From: Planctomycetota bacterium
GTDB taxonomy: Bacteria > Planctomycetota > B15-G4
Assembly (NCBI GenBank): GCA_029259725.1
Contig: JAJDER010000187.1
Location: 1-32,623, forward strand
Reading direction: 5' to 3'
DNA: 32,623 nucleotides
A model generated the notes under the pieces. The model did no database searches. It had not been told where the DNA came from and saw only the letters and a list, made by a program, of their open reading frames with translations. How positions within the stretch are numbered: position 1 is the first letter of the stretch; every line of letters starts with the position of its first letter. The position numbers were made by a program, and so were the translations under genes. Positions 6,832 to 15,435 of this stretch are shown here, one piece after another.

Positions 6832-8694
6832 TCAGCGCCCCGCGGGGGTGAGCGTGAACGGGGCCGCTCCCGGCTCGGTGCGCTCGGCACGCTCCAACAG
6901 GTCGTCGAGCGGATCGATCCAGGCCGCGGCGCCCACCACGAGTTCCACGCCGGGATAGCCCGAGACGCGCGCACGGGCCGCAGGCATGCCGAAGGACTCC
7001 GACTCCTCGTCGTCGGCGGGGCGCCTCAGCTCCAGGTCGGCCAGGACCTCGTTCCCTTCGCCCAGCAGGATGATGCGGTGCGTGTAGGACGCGTCGGCGC
7101 GTGCCGGCTCCCAGGCAAGACCCCGGAACCCGGAGGCGATGACGCCGAAGCCGACCGCCCGGCGGCGCTGGAGCGTGTCGTCTCCCTGCCAGTCCGCACC
7201 GTCGTGCCGGAGCACGAAGGGCTCCGCGCGGCCGGGGATCGAGAGCACCAATCCCTTCCACTCGTCCACCGACACCGAGACCGGGGACAGCAGCCGCAGG
7301 CGGTCGGCCTGGAACGGGTCCACCAGGGACGCGGCCCCCCCCGGCAGCAGCAGCACCTCGCCCGGGCGTTCACTGCTCACGGCGGGGATCCGCCCCGCGG
7401 TCTCTGCGAAGAACTCGATGCGGTCGGTGCGCTCACGGCCGGCCTGGTCCCAGGTCACGGTGAGCACGGCCCAGGGCTCGCCGCCCGGTGCGGTGGTACC
7501 GAACGCCGCGGCCTCGAGCGTGTCGATCTCCCCCAACCAGGCGGACAGCGGCGAGCGTCCCTCGATGCGGCGGGCCTCCACGGGCTCGCCCGCCAGCCGG
7601 TCCGGGGCGTGGAAGGACCACTGGCCGGCACGGTCGCGGCGGATGTCGAGCAGCACCTCGTCCTGCCGCACGAGGCGCACGGAGCGGGCCCGGTCGCGCA
7701 CCGGCGGCACGACCCGCCGAGCGCGGAAGAAGTCCGGCGCATTGGTGGCCATGGACAGCGCGCCGCGATCGACCATGACGACCTTGCCGAAGTCGCCGCG
7801 CACGGCCGCGACCTCCGCCACGTCCTCCAGGAAATCGCTCGCCAGGTAGGCGATGACGGGCGCCTGGTTGCCCTCGCCCTCCAGCAGGATCCGCGTCGCG
7901 CCACGCATGTCGCCCGCTTCCACTTCCTGCTTCGTCGGCAGGCCATGGCCATGCAGGGTGACGGGCGAGACCTGGCTGTTGGCGACCCGCAACTGCTCCA
8001 CGAACTGCAACGATCGGGCGAAGCGTGCGATGCGGTCCGCGTCCGCCAGGACTCCCTGCGGGTCGGCCAGGGTCCAGACCGCACCGTCCCAGCGCGCATC
8101 GACCACCACGCCGTCGGGACGGTCCACGCGCACGCGCGTGATGCGGCCGCGCAGCCCGCGGAACAGGGCCGGGTCGACCCAGACACCCGCGTGGTCCTGG
8201 AGCAACGTGGTCAGGTTGCGCGTGACGAGGAACACGCCGGGCACACCGGCACGGCGCGCGTAGAGCGAGCGGCCGAAGGGGTCGAGGTCGCCCAGCAGCA
8301 GGGTCGTCGAGCCCACCCCGTCGCCGTAGCGGATCATGTTCCTCGGCGGGTCGAGGCCGATCACGCCGAGGTCGAGGGTCGAGCCATCCGTCTCCACCGG
8401 CGTGACCTCGGCCCGCGCCAGGTTGTCGAGCACGACCGCGACGCGCTCCTGCCGCGCGAGTTCGCGACCGGGCTCGGTGATCTCCCAGAAGCCACCGGGC
8501 TCGCGGCCGAACTGCAGGTCCTGCCCGCTGCTCAGCTTCAGATAGAGTTCGGTGATCGCCGCGGGCTCGAGCCCGGGATGGAGCAGCCCCGCCTCCGTCG
8601 GGAGCGCCGAGAGCTCGTCCTGCTTCAGCGCGAACTGGTACAGCAGGAACGCGGCCAGGACCAGGAACAGGAGGGTCAGCGCGCGGGAGATCAT
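6832..8694 (-). CDS. DUF4340 domain protein of a Gld-type ABC module
   Basis: This 620-residue protein has one N-terminal membrane anchor (ALTLLFLVLAAFLLYQFAL, residues 5-23) and a large beta-rich extracytoplasmic part. The segment with LYLKLSSGQDLQF, FWEITEP, LLLGDLDPFGRSLYARRAG and LVTRNLTTLLQ follows the pattern of DUF4340, a family regularly found at the end of gldA-gldF-gldG-like operons. Its biochemical role is not known. Its ATG overlaps the stop of the GldG-like gene as ATGA, so translation of the two is probably coupled. It is the last gene of the module and converges with purN. At more than 600 residues it probably holds more than one copy of the domain; that is inferred from length. 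Confidence 0.78.
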   Translation of the reverse strand: MISRALTLLFLVLAAFLLYQFALKQDELSALPTEAGLLHPGLEPAAITELYLKLSSGQDLQFGREPGGFWEITEPGRELARQERVAVVLDNLARAEVTPVETDGSTLDLGVIGLDPPRNMIRYGDGVGSTTLLLGDLDPFGRSLYARRAGVPGVFLVTRNLTTLLQDHAGVWVDPALFRGLRGRITRVRVDRPDGVVVDARWDGAVWTLADPQGVLADADRIARFARSLQFVEQLRVANSQVSPVTLHGHGLPTKQEVEAGDMRGATRILLEGEGNQAPVIAYLASDFLEDVAEVAAVRGDFGKVVMVDRGALSMATNAPDFFRARRVVPPVRDRARSVRLVRQDEVLLDIRRDRAGQWSFHAPDRLAGEPVEARRIEGRSPLSAWLGEIDTLEAAAFGTTAPGGEPWAVLTVTWDQAGRERTDRIEFFAETAGRIPAVSSERPGEVLLLPGGAASLVDPFQADRLRLLSPVSVSVDEWKGLVLSIPGRAEPFVLRHDGADWQGDDTLQRRRAVGFGVIASGFRGLAWEPARADASYTHRIILLGEGNEVLADLELRRPADDEESESFGMPAARARVSGYPGVELVVGAAAWIDPLDDLLERAERTEPGAAPFTLTPAGR

Positions 8695-10199
8695 CAGCGC
8701 CTCCGCACGAACCAGACCGCCAGCCCGAGCAGCAGGCCGCCGAGGGGGAGCAACAGGACGGTGTAGACGAAGACCTCGTGCGTCTCCGCCTCGTAGAGTT
8801 CGACCTTGGACTCGTAGATCGAGCGCACGCGTGGGGCGATGGCGTCGCTGCGGTTGGCCAACCAGTTCACGGTGTGGATGCCGAGGTCGCTGTTGGCCTG
8901 GCCGCCGCCCGAGCCGAGGTACTGGTTGCCGAGGAAGCGGGACGAGCCGAACACCACCACGCGTCCGCCCTCGTCAGCCTCGACCACCACGCCCAGCCAG
9001 CGCGCGCCGCGCAACTCGGAGTCGTCCTCCGAGAAGGTGAAGTCGCCGAACCCCTGTTCCCCCACGGGGCGGTCAGCCCACACGTCGGCCTCGCTCAGCG
9101 CGATCGGTTCGAGCACAACGTCGGCGGCCGCCGAGGGGTGGCGCCCGATGGCACCGGCCAGCGGAAACCGCGCGAACAGTCGCTGCCGGCGGATCGGCGC
9201 GGTGATCTCGTGCGGTGCGAACGTCCGTACCGGGACCAGACCCCGCGCAAAGCCCACGCCGAGCCCGACGTCGGTGGCCAGGATGCCCTTCGAACGGACC
9301 AGCCCGAGCTGCGCGAGCAGGCCCTCCAGCGAGCCGTCCTCCGCCTCGGGCTGCTCGGGGTCGAGGCCGAGCAGGAGCGCGCCGCCGTCGGCGTGGAAGT
9401 CCAGCAGCGCCGTCGCCGCGGCGCTGCCCAGGGGCTGCGTCGGCCCGAGCACGACGACCACGTCGAGTTCGGGGGGGACCTCGGCGCGCTCGAAGAGATC
9501 GAAGGTCGAGATGTCCAGGCCCTGCCCACGCAACGACTCCGCGAAGAGGCCGACACCGAACTCTCCGAAGTCGTCGATCTGCGGCCCCCCCTTGCCGATC
9601 AGGAACCCCACCCGCGGCGGCACCTCGGCGCGCACCGAGAGCAGGGCCGAGGTCAGCGGCGCCTCGGCGCGCAGGTCCACGAGTTCGGCTTGCAGGTCCT
9701 CGTCACCCGGGTCGATCGTGACCATCTCGTCGAGGAAGACGAGCACCGTGCGCGTGGGGCCCCGCACGAGCACGAGGTTGAGCCGGGTCAGGTGCAGCTG
9801 ATCGACGAGCGCGCGGATCTGCTCGGGGTGGCGATCGGGGCGCAGCACCTCGAGGCGCGCGCGCCCGCCCGACGCCAGCACGTACTCGTGCATGAGCGCG
9901 TTCACGTACCGCGCGGCGGCGACCTGCGCATCGGCGAGCCCGGTGGCCTTGGCCAGGGCATCGGTGGCCGGCTGCATCAGGCTCACGAAGGTGATCGGCT
10001 CCTCGAGCGCGCCCAGCACCTGGAGCGTCTGCTCGCCGAGCTCGTAGGTCGCGCCCTCGGTCAGGTCGATGCGCACACGCACCGCCGGCCGGGTCACCGC
10101 GTAGAGCAGCGCCACGAGCAGCCCGAGCAGCGCCAGGGTCGTGCCCAGGCCCTCGACCATCTCCAGCGCGCGTCTCCCGCGGGTGAAGCCCCCCTTCAT
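8694..10199 (-). CDS. GldG-like auxiliary protein of ABC transporter
   Basis: This 501-residue protein belongs to the GldG / ABC-transporter auxiliary family. It has a membrane segment near the N-terminus (LGTTLALLGLLVALLYAVT), a long periplasmic region, and a second membrane segment at the very end (VFVYTVLLLPLGGLLLGLAVWFV followed by RRR). The periplasmic part opens with VRIDLTEGATYELGEQTLQVLGAL, close to the family's conserved DLTEnkrYtLS-type element, followed by a sugar-binding-like alpha/beta region (LDVVVVLGPTQPL, GGALLLGLDP). The ATG at 10199 overlaps the permease stop, and the gene's own stop overlaps the DUF4340 start. In Flavobacterium, GldA, GldF and GldG are required for gliding, but most GldG relatives lie in non-gliding organisms, so no motility role should be assumed. 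Confidence 0.82.
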   Translation of the reverse strand: MKGGFTRGRRALEMVEGLGTTLALLGLLVALLYAVTRPAVRVRIDLTEGATYELGEQTLQVLGALEEPITFVSLMQPATDALAKATGLADAQVAAARYVNALMHEYVLASGGRARLEVLRPDRHPEQIRALVDQLHLTRLNLVLVRGPTRTVLVFLDEMVTIDPGDEDLQAELVDLRAEAPLTSALLSVRAEVPPRVGFLIGKGGPQIDDFGEFGVGLFAESLRGQGLDISTFDLFERAEVPPELDVVVVLGPTQPLGSAAATALLDFHADGGALLLGLDPEQPEAEDGSLEGLLAQLGLVRSKGILATDVGLGVGFARGLVPVRTFAPHEITAPIRRQRLFARFPLAGAIGRHPSAAADVVLEPIALSEADVWADRPVGEQGFGDFTFSEDDSELRGARWLGVVVEADEGGRVVVFGSSRFLGNQYLGSGGGQANSDLGIHTVNWLANRSDAIAPRVRSIYESKVELYEAETHEVFVYTVLLLPLGGLLLGLAVWFVRRR

Positions 10200-10936
10200 C
10201 GCCACCGGCGCGCCTCCAGGCTGCGGGTGGACACGATCAACAGCACCGCCGTGCCGGCCGCGTAGAAGGTCAGCACGCCGGTGTCGAGGATGCCGCGGCT
10301 GAAGCTGCCGACGAAGTGTTCCTGCATCGAGATCGCCGCGGCCACCTGCTCGAGCCACGGCAGGCCGAGCAGCGGCGCCGACGCGGGCAGCGCGAAGGCC
10401 AGGACGTTGAACACGAGCGAGAGCACCGCGGCCACGATCTGGTTGTCGGTCAGCGTCGAGAACAACAGACCGGCGGCGGTCAGCAGGCTGGTCACCGAGG
10501 CGATGCCCAGGTACGCCGTGAACAACTGTCCGGGGTCGGGCAGCGCGCCGTAGCGCCGGATGATGACGATGTAGGTCAACGTCGGCGCCCAGAGGAACGC
10601 CTGGAACACCATGGCGCCGAGGTACTTGGCCAGCACCACCTCGCCGTCGCGGACGGGTGCCGTGAGCACCATCTCCAGCGTGCCCGAGCGTCGCTCCTCG
10701 GCCACCAGCCGCATGGTCACGAGCGTGGGCCAGATCAGCAGGACGACCCAGAACAGGTGGCCGCTCCCCAGGAAGTAGGCCAGCGTGTCGGTCACCGCGC
10801 CGTTGCCGACCTGCAACGCGACGCCGAACGACACGCCGTTCAGCAGCAGGAAGATGGTCAGCACGATGTACGCGAGCGGCGAGAAGAACAGGCTCTCGAG
10901 CTCACGCCACAGCAAGGGCGGCAGGGCGGTCCTCAC
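10196..10936 (-). CDS. ABC-2 type permease, GldF-like
   Basis: This is a 246-residue integral membrane protein with about six hydrophobic segments, the size and layout of an ABC-2 permease. It begins LLWRELESLFFSPLAYIVLTIFL, carries the cytoplasmic element EERRSGTLEMVLTAPVRDGEVVLAKYLG that contacts the ATPase in this family, and ends with hydrophobic helices and RSLEARRWR. The start is the GTG at 10936, which overlaps the ATPase stop as GTGA. A much longer in-frame extension upstream is antisense-like, Arg/Pro-rich and not membrane-like, so it is rejected. Together with the ATPase downstream in position (upstream in the operon) it would form the transport channel. The substrate is unknown. 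Confidence 0.87.
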   Translation of the reverse strand: MRTALPPLLWRELESLFFSPLAYIVLTIFLLLNGVSFGVALQVGNGAVTDTLAYFLGSGHLFWVVLLIWPTLVTMRLVAEERRSGTLEMVLTAPVRDGEVVLAKYLGAMVFQAFLWAPTLTYIVIIRRYGALPDPGQLFTAYLGIASVTSLLTAAGLLFSTLTDNQIVAAVLSLVFNVLAFALPASAPLLGLPWLEQVAAAISMQEHFVGSFSRGILDTGVLTFYAAGTAVLLIVSTRSLEARRWR

Positions 10937-11892
10937 GCGGAACTCCCGTTCGCGGCGACGGCCGACGCCGGAACCGGGGTGCGGGTCAACTCGAGGAAGA
11001 TCTCGTGCAGCGAGCGGGTCAGCGGCTCGAAACGATCCACCGGCAATCCCGCAGCCACCAGTTCGGCCAGCAACCCCGCGGGCCGGCCCTCGGCGGGAAG
11101 GCGCACGTGGACGACTCCCTCGCCGGCGATCTCGGCCAGGTGTCCGTGCCCATCCAGCCAGGCGAGCAGCGCGCTGCTGTCGGGGCCGGCCGAGACGGCC
11201 ACCTGGCCCTGACGGCCCTCGGCCTCCTCCAACTCCTGCTTGCTCCCCACGGCCAGCAGTCGGCCGTGCTGGATGATCGCCACGCGGCTCGAGATCTGCT
11301 CGACCTCGGCCAGGACGTGACTCGAGAACAACACCGTGCGTTCGCCCTTGAGACGCCCCACCAGGTCGAGCACCTCCTGACGCTGTCCCGGGTCGAGCCC
11401 GCCCGTGGGCTCGTCGAGCACCAGGAGCGGCGGATCCGCGATGAGGGCGTCGGCCAGCCCCACACGCTGCCGGTACCCGCGGGAGAGCTGACCCAGGATG
11501 CGTCGGCGCATGGTCTCCAGCCCGCACTGGGCCACGACCTTGTCGCGCCGGCCTCCGCGCTCGCGAGTGGCGACGCCCTTGAGCCGGGCGCGGAACTCCA
11601 GGTACTCGTCGACGCGCGCGTCGAGCGGCAGCGGCACGTTCTCGGGCAGGTAGCCGATCAGACGGCGTGCGGCGAGGCTGTCGCGCGCCACGTCGTGCCC
11701 GAAGATCTCGGCTCGTCCCGACGTCGCCGGCAGGAACCCGGTCAGGATCCGGATCGTCGTCGACTTCCCGGCGCCGTTGGGCCCGAGGAAGCCGAAGACC
11801 TCGCCGGCGTGCACGTCGAACGACACATCGTCCACCGCCACCAGGTCGTGGAAGCGTCGGACGAGGTGTTCGATGCGGATGGCTTCAGACAT
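10933..11892 (-). CDS. ABC transporter ATPase, GldA-like
   Basis: The 319-residue protein is a complete ABC nucleotide-binding subunit with an extra C-terminal region of about 90 residues, as in GldA and other ABC-2 ATPases. The Walker A motif GPNGAGKS is at residues 37-44. The signature motif reads LSRGYRQRV, the form usual in the GldA/drug-exporter branch, followed by Walker B LLVLDEPTGGLDP and the H-loop FSSHVLAEVE. The ATG at 11892 lies 37 bases after the dnaK stop on the same strand. It is the first gene of the tightly overlapping ATPase-permease-GldG-DUF4340 module. Its own promoter is not evident, so read-through from dnaK is possible. Confidence 0.9.
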   Translation of the reverse strand: MSEAIRIEHLVRRFHDLVAVDDVSFDVHAGEVFGFLGPNGAGKSTTIRILTGFLPATSGRAEIFGHDVARDSLAARRLIGYLPENVPLPLDARVDEYLEFRARLKGVATRERGGRRDKVVAQCGLETMRRRILGQLSRGYRQRVGLADALIADPPLLVLDEPTGGLDPGQRQEVLDLVGRLKGERTVLFSSHVLAEVEQISSRVAIIQHGRLLAVGSKQELEEAEGRQGQVAVSAGPDSSALLAWLDGHGHLAEIAGEGVVHVRLPAEGRPAGLLAELVAAGLPVDRFEPLTRSLHEIFLELTRTPVPASAVAANGSSA

Positions 11893-11929
11893 CGGGGCGC
11901 TTCCGGACTGGGTCGCGCCGCCGATTCTG

Positions 11930-13834
11930 TCAGTTCTTCACTTCGAAATCCGCATCGATGACGTCGTCGGCCCGGGGCGCGCCGGCGGAGCCGCCACCCG
12001 CCTCGGGATCCGCGCCCTCGCCGGCCGCCGCCGACTGCTGCGCATAGAGCACCTCGGCCAGCTTCTGGGCCGACTTGGTGAAGGCCTCCAAGGCCGCCTT
12101 GATGGCCGCGGTGTCCTCACCCTTCGCGGCCGTCTCGAGCGCCTCGCGGGCCGTGTTGATCTCGTCGACCGTCGCCTCGTCGAGCTTGTCCTTGTGCTCG
12201 TCGAGAGACTTGTTGGTCTGGTGGATCGTGGCCTCGGCCTGATTGCGGATGTCGACCAGCGCGCGGAGCGCCTTGTCCTCCTCGGCGTGGGCCTCGGCGT
12301 CCTGCTTCATCTTCTCGATCTCGGCGTCGGTCAGGCCGCTGCTCGCCTCGATCGTGATCTTCTGTTCCTTGCCGGTGCCCAGGTCCTTGGCGGAGACGTT
12401 GAGGATGCCGTTCGCGTCGATGTCGAAGGAGACCTCGATCTGCGGCACGCCGCGCGGAGCGGGCGGGATGCCCTCGAGCTTGAAGCGGCCCAGGGTGCGG
12501 TTGGCGCCGGCCACCTCACGCTCGCCCTGGAGCACGTGGATCTCCACCCCGGGCTGGTTGTCCGCCGCGGTGGAGAAGATCTCCTTCTTGCTCGTCGGGA
12601 TCGTCGTGTTGCGGTCGATGAGCTTCGTCATGACGCTTCCCAGCGTCTCGATGCCGAGCGACAGCGGACTCACGTCGAGCAGCACCACGTCCTCGACCTT
12701 GCCGCTCAACACGCCACCCTGGACCGCCGCGCCCATGGCCACGACCTCGTCCGGATTCACGGTGCGGTTGGGCTCCTTGGCGAAGATCTCCTTCACCAGG
12801 GCCTGCACCGCGGGGATGCGCGTGCTGCCGCCGACGAGCAGCACCTCGTCGACCTCGCCGGGCTTCAGGCCGGCGTCGCTGAGGGCCTTCACGCACGGGG
12901 CGCGGCAGCGCTCGACCAGACCGTCGACGAGCTCCTCGAACTTGGAGCGCGACAGCGTGGTGTTGAGATGCTTGGGGCCGTTGGCGTCAGCGCTGACGAA
13001 GGGCAGGTTGATCGTGCTCGACGGCGTGGTCGAGAGCTCGCACTTGGCCTTCTCGCAGGCTTCCTTGAGCCGTTGCAGGGCCATCGGGTCGGAGCGCAGG
13101 TTCACGCCCTGCTCGCGCTGGAACTCGTCGGCCACGAAGTCGATCAGCGCGTCGTCGAAGTCGTCGCCGCCCAGGTGCGTGTCGCCCGAGGTCGAGAGCA
13201 CTTCGAAGACGCCGTCACCGATGTCGAGGATGGAGATGTCGAAGGTGCCGCCGCCGAGATCGAACACGGCGACCTTGCCCTCCTTGTTCTTCTCCATGCC
13301 GTAGGCGAGGCAGGCCGCGGTGGGCTCGTTGATGATGCGAGCCACCGTGAGGCCTGCGATCTCGCCGGCGTCCTTGGTGGCCTGGCGCTGGCTGTCGTTG
13401 AAGTAGGCCGGCACGGTGATCACGGCGCTCGTGATCGTCTCGCCCAGGTAGGCCTCGGCCGTCGCCTTGAGGTTCTGCAGGATCATCGCGGAGATCTCCT
13501 GCGGGGTGAACGTCTTGTCGTCCACGCGCACGCCCACCGGCTTGTCGGCGTCGCCCTCGATCTTGAACGGGACCAGCTTCTCCTCGTCGGCGACCTCGCC
13601 GTGCAGGCGGCCCATGAAGCGCTTGATCGACGAGACCGTCTTCTGCGGGTTGGTGATCGCCTGGCGGCGGGCAGGCTGGCCGACGAGTCGCTCACCATCC
13701 GGCGTGAAGGCGACCACCGAGGGGGTGGTGCGGTCACCCTCGGCGTTCGGGATGACCTTGGGCTGACCGCCCTCGAGGACGGCCACGACGGAGTTCGTGG
13801 TGCCGAGGTCGATGCCGATGATGTGCTGGCTCAT
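11930..13834 (-). CDS. dnaK: Chaperone DnaK (Hsp70)
   Basis: Full-length DnaK of 634 residues. The ATPase domain shows [10 protein letters not shown] near the N-terminus, [11 protein letters not shown], and the second phosphate motif [13 protein letters not shown]. The interdomain linker region reads [15 protein letters not shown], and the substrate-binding beta domain and helical lid follow. The C-terminus is a Gly/Ala-rich stretch ending DADFEVKN, like the usual acidic EEVxxD-type tail of bacterial DnaK. grpE and dnaJ are not adjacent, so this is an isolated dnaK. No CIRCE inverted repeat is seen upstream. A sigma-54-like sequence lies about 65 bases before the ATG at 13834, and the neighbouring upstream gene encodes a sigma-54-dependent activator. 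Confidence 0.97.
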   Translation of the reverse strand: MSQHIIGIDLGTTNSVVAVLEGGQPKVIPNAEGDRTTPSVVAFTPDGERLVGQPARRQAITNPQKTVSSIKRFMGRLHGEVADEEKLVPFKIEGDADKPVGVRVDDKTFTPQEISAMILQNLKATAEAYLGETITSAVITVPAYFNDSQRQATKDAGEIAGLTVARIINEPTAACLAYGMEKNKEGKVAVFDLGGGTFDISILDIGDGVFEVLSTSGDTHLGGDDFDDALIDFVADEFQREQGVNLRSDPMALQRLKEACEKAKCELSTTPSSTINLPFVSADANGPKHLNTTLSRSKFEELVDGLVERCRAPCVKALSDAGLKPGEVDEVLLVGGSTRIPAVQALVKEIFAKEPNRTVNPDEVVAMGAAVQGGVLSGKVEDVVLLDVSPLSLGIETLGSVMTKLIDRNTTIPTSKKEIFSTAADNQPGVEIHVLQGEREVAGANRTLGRFKLEGIPPAPRGVPQIEVSFDIDANGILNVSAKDLGTGKEQKITIEASSGLTDAEIEKMKQDAEAHAEEDKALRALVDIRNQAEATIHQTNKSLDEHKDKLDEATVDEINTAREALETAAKGEDTAAIKAALEAFTKSAQKLAEVLYAQQSAAAGEGADPEAGGGSAGAPRADDVIDADFEVKN

Positions 13835-13899
13835 GGGACGCTTGTCTCCGGGACAGGGAGGCGGCCGGTCCGTGGGCGGGTGGCCGTCAACCGAAGCTC

Positions 13900-13915
13900 A
13901 ACAAAACCCGTGCCA
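13900..13915 (-). promoter_or_regulatory. Possible sigma-54 (RpoN) promoter for dnaK
   Basis: The minus strand reads TGGCACGGGTTTTGTT. It matches the RpoN consensus TGGCACRnnnnTTGCW at all fixed positions except the C of the -12 GC pair, which is T here. Spacing between the -24 and -12 elements is exact. Transcription would start about 55 bases before the dnaK ATG. The -12 mismatch is in a critical base, so confidence is limited. A second, weaker match on the same strand lies at 14045-14060 (TGGCAGACGTGGTGCC), which keeps both GG and GC pairs but deviates elsewhere. Confidence 0.33.
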
Positions 13916-13969
13916 AACCGGCGATCCACCCCTGGGCGCCGCGGATCCGCGCTTCAGGGGCGATACCGG

Positions 13970-14068
13970 GCCCCCGGCCTTCTGGGGGCAAAGGCTCGCT
14001 CCCGCCCGGCGGGACCCCGCGTTGCTGCCTCTTGGGCACGCCCCGGCACCACGTCTGCCATCCTGGCA
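13970..14068. other. Hairpin-forming spacer between the response regulator and dnaK
   Basis: The 239-base gap 13835-14073 is the longest non-coding stretch in the window. It contains a perfect 6-bp stem GCCCCC/GGGGGC (13970-13975 with 13984-13989, 8-nt loop), a CCCGCC/GGCGGG dyad next to it, and an inverted repeat TGCCA-TCC-TGGCA (14056-14068) just after the response-regulator stop. None is followed by a T-run on the minus strand, so a standard intrinsic terminator cannot be claimed. Open frames across it are Gly/Pro/Arg-rich and look accidental. Confidence 0.35.
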
Positions 14069-14073
14069 CGGAG

Positions 14074-15435
14074 CTAGAGGCCGTACTCCTTGATCTTCCG
14101 GTACAGGGTGCGCTCGCCGATGGCCATCATCTTGGCCGCCTTGGCACGGTTGCCCCCGACCGCTTCGAGTGTCGCGCAGATGTGCTCGCGTTCCACTTCC
14201 TGCGCCGTGCGCCCGGCCAGGGACACTCCCGGCGGACCCGTGAGCGGAACGCCCTCGGCAGCCTGCATGGGCGCCGGGAGATGCCGCGGCTCGAGCAGCG
14301 GGACTCCGGCCGTGACCACCATGAACTCCACGACGTTGCGGAGTTCGCGGACGTTGCCCGGCCACGGCTGGCCCTGGAGGATCGCGACCACCTCCGGGGA
14401 GACCGCTTCCACCGGCGTGGCGTGTCGCGCGGCCAACTCGCTCACGAAGGAATCGATCAGGAACGGGATGTCGGCAACGCGATCACGCAGTGGCGGGAGG
14501 TCCACCGAGACCACCTTGAGCCGGAAGTACAGGTCCTCGCGGAAGCGTCGCTCAGCGACCTCCTCGAGCAGGTTCTTGTTGGTCGCGGCGAGGACGCGGA
14601 TGTCGACGGGGATCGGCTTGGTCGACCCCAGCCGGGTGATCTCCCGCTGTTCCAGCACGCGCAGCAGCTTGACCTGGGTGGTGAGCGGCATCTCCCCCAC
14701 CTCGTCGAGCAGCAGCGTGCCGGCCTCCGCGCTCTCGAAGTGACCGACCTGGCGGGCCGTCGCTCCGGTGAAGGCCCCGCGTTCGTGCCCGAACAGCTCG
14801 CTCTCGAGCAGGCTCTCGGGCAAGGCCGCGCAGTTCAGGGCCACGAAGGGTGCCGCGCAGCGCTTGCTGTTCTGGTGCAGGGCCCGGGCCACGAGTTCCT
14901 TGCCCGTCCCGCTCTCGCCCGCGATGAGCACCGTCACGTCGGTCGGGGCGACCTGCTTGAGAGTGCGGAACACCGCCTGCATCGCCTCGCTGCGGCCGAT
15001 GATGCTGCCCCAGCCGAAGCGCTCATCGAGTTGCTTCTCCAACTCGGTGTTGCGGCGGCGCAGCTTCAGGCGCTCGACCATGCGCGCGAGCACCTCGCGC
15101 AACTCGCCGAGGTTGACCGGCTTGGTGACGTAGTGGGTGGCCCCGGCGCGCATGGCGTCCACGGCGCTCTCGACCGAACCGTGGCCCGTGATCATGACGA
15201 CCTCGGCGTCGCCCTTGCGCCTCGCGGCCGTGAGGATCTCCATGCCATCGACATCCGCCATGCGCAGGTCCGTGAGCACGATGTCGTACCGACCGTCGCG
15301 GAGAGCCGCGAGCCCGGCCTGACCGGAGTGCACCACGTGGGCTTCGTAGCCGCCGAAGGACGCCAGCGCCTCGCCCACGCTGTCGGCGTGAGCCGCGTCG
15401 TCATCCACCACCAGGACGGTCACCGGCACGCTCAT
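14074..15435 (-). CDS. Sigma-54-dependent response regulator, NtrC family
   Basis: This 453-residue protein has the classical three-domain layout. The receiver domain (about 5-120) has the acidic pocket DDD at 11-13 and phospho-acceptor Asp56 in VLTDLRM. The AAA+ domain (about 142-375) has Walker A GESGTGKE at 173-180, the sigma-54-contacting loop GAFTGA at 220-225 and Walker B LLLDEVGE at 241-248. The C-terminal Fis-type helix-turn-helix contains GNRAKAAKMMAIGERTLYRK. It therefore activates RpoN-dependent promoters when phosphorylated. Its ATG overlaps the stop of the upstream histidine kinase gene as ATGA, making the pair a clear two-component system. The target genes cannot be read from the sequence; dnaK, next downstream, has an RpoN-like site. 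Confidence 0.95.
   Translation of the reverse strand: MSVPVTVLVVDDDAAHADSVGEALASFGGYEAHVVHSGQAGLAALRDGRYDIVLTDLRMADVDGMEILTAARRKGDAEVVMITGHGSVESAVDAMRAGATHYVTKPVNLGELREVLARMVERLKLRRRNTELEKQLDERFGWGSIIGRSEAMQAVFRTLKQVAPTDVTVLIAGESGTGKELVARALHQNSKRCAAPFVALNCAALPESLLESELFGHERGAFTGATARQVGHFESAEAGTLLLDEVGEMPLTTQVKLLRVLEQREITRLGSTKPIPVDIRVLAATNKNLLEEVAERRFREDLYFRLKVVSVDLPPLRDRVADIPFLIDSFVSELAARHATPVEAVSPEVVAILQGQPWPGNVRELRNVVEFMVVTAGVPLLEPRHLPAPMQAAEGVPLTGPPGVSLAGRTAQEVEREHICATLEAVGGNRAKAAKMMAIGERTLYRKIKEYGL

Noticed and set aside
10937-11527. An N-terminal extension of the ABC-2 permease frame
   Set aside because: The extension overlaps the ATPase gene entirely, is Arg/Pro/Gly-rich and is not membrane-like. 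The GTG at 10936 with a GTGA overlap is the natural start.
13887-14069. A 60-codon minus-strand frame in the spacer upstream of dnaK
   Set aside because: It is Gly/Pro-rich with no ribosome site or family resemblance, and it overlaps the candidate RpoN site.
13835-14073. Search for a CIRCE element or sigma-32 promoter for dnaK
   Set aside because: No TTAGCACTC-N9-GAGTGCTAA-like repeat or convincing heat-shock promoter was seen.
11777-14077. A plus-strand frame of over 760 codons opposite dnaK
   Set aside because: The dnaK reading is unmistakable over the same bases, and the antisense frame has no recognisable domain. The well-known antisense-ORF effect of dnaK explains it.
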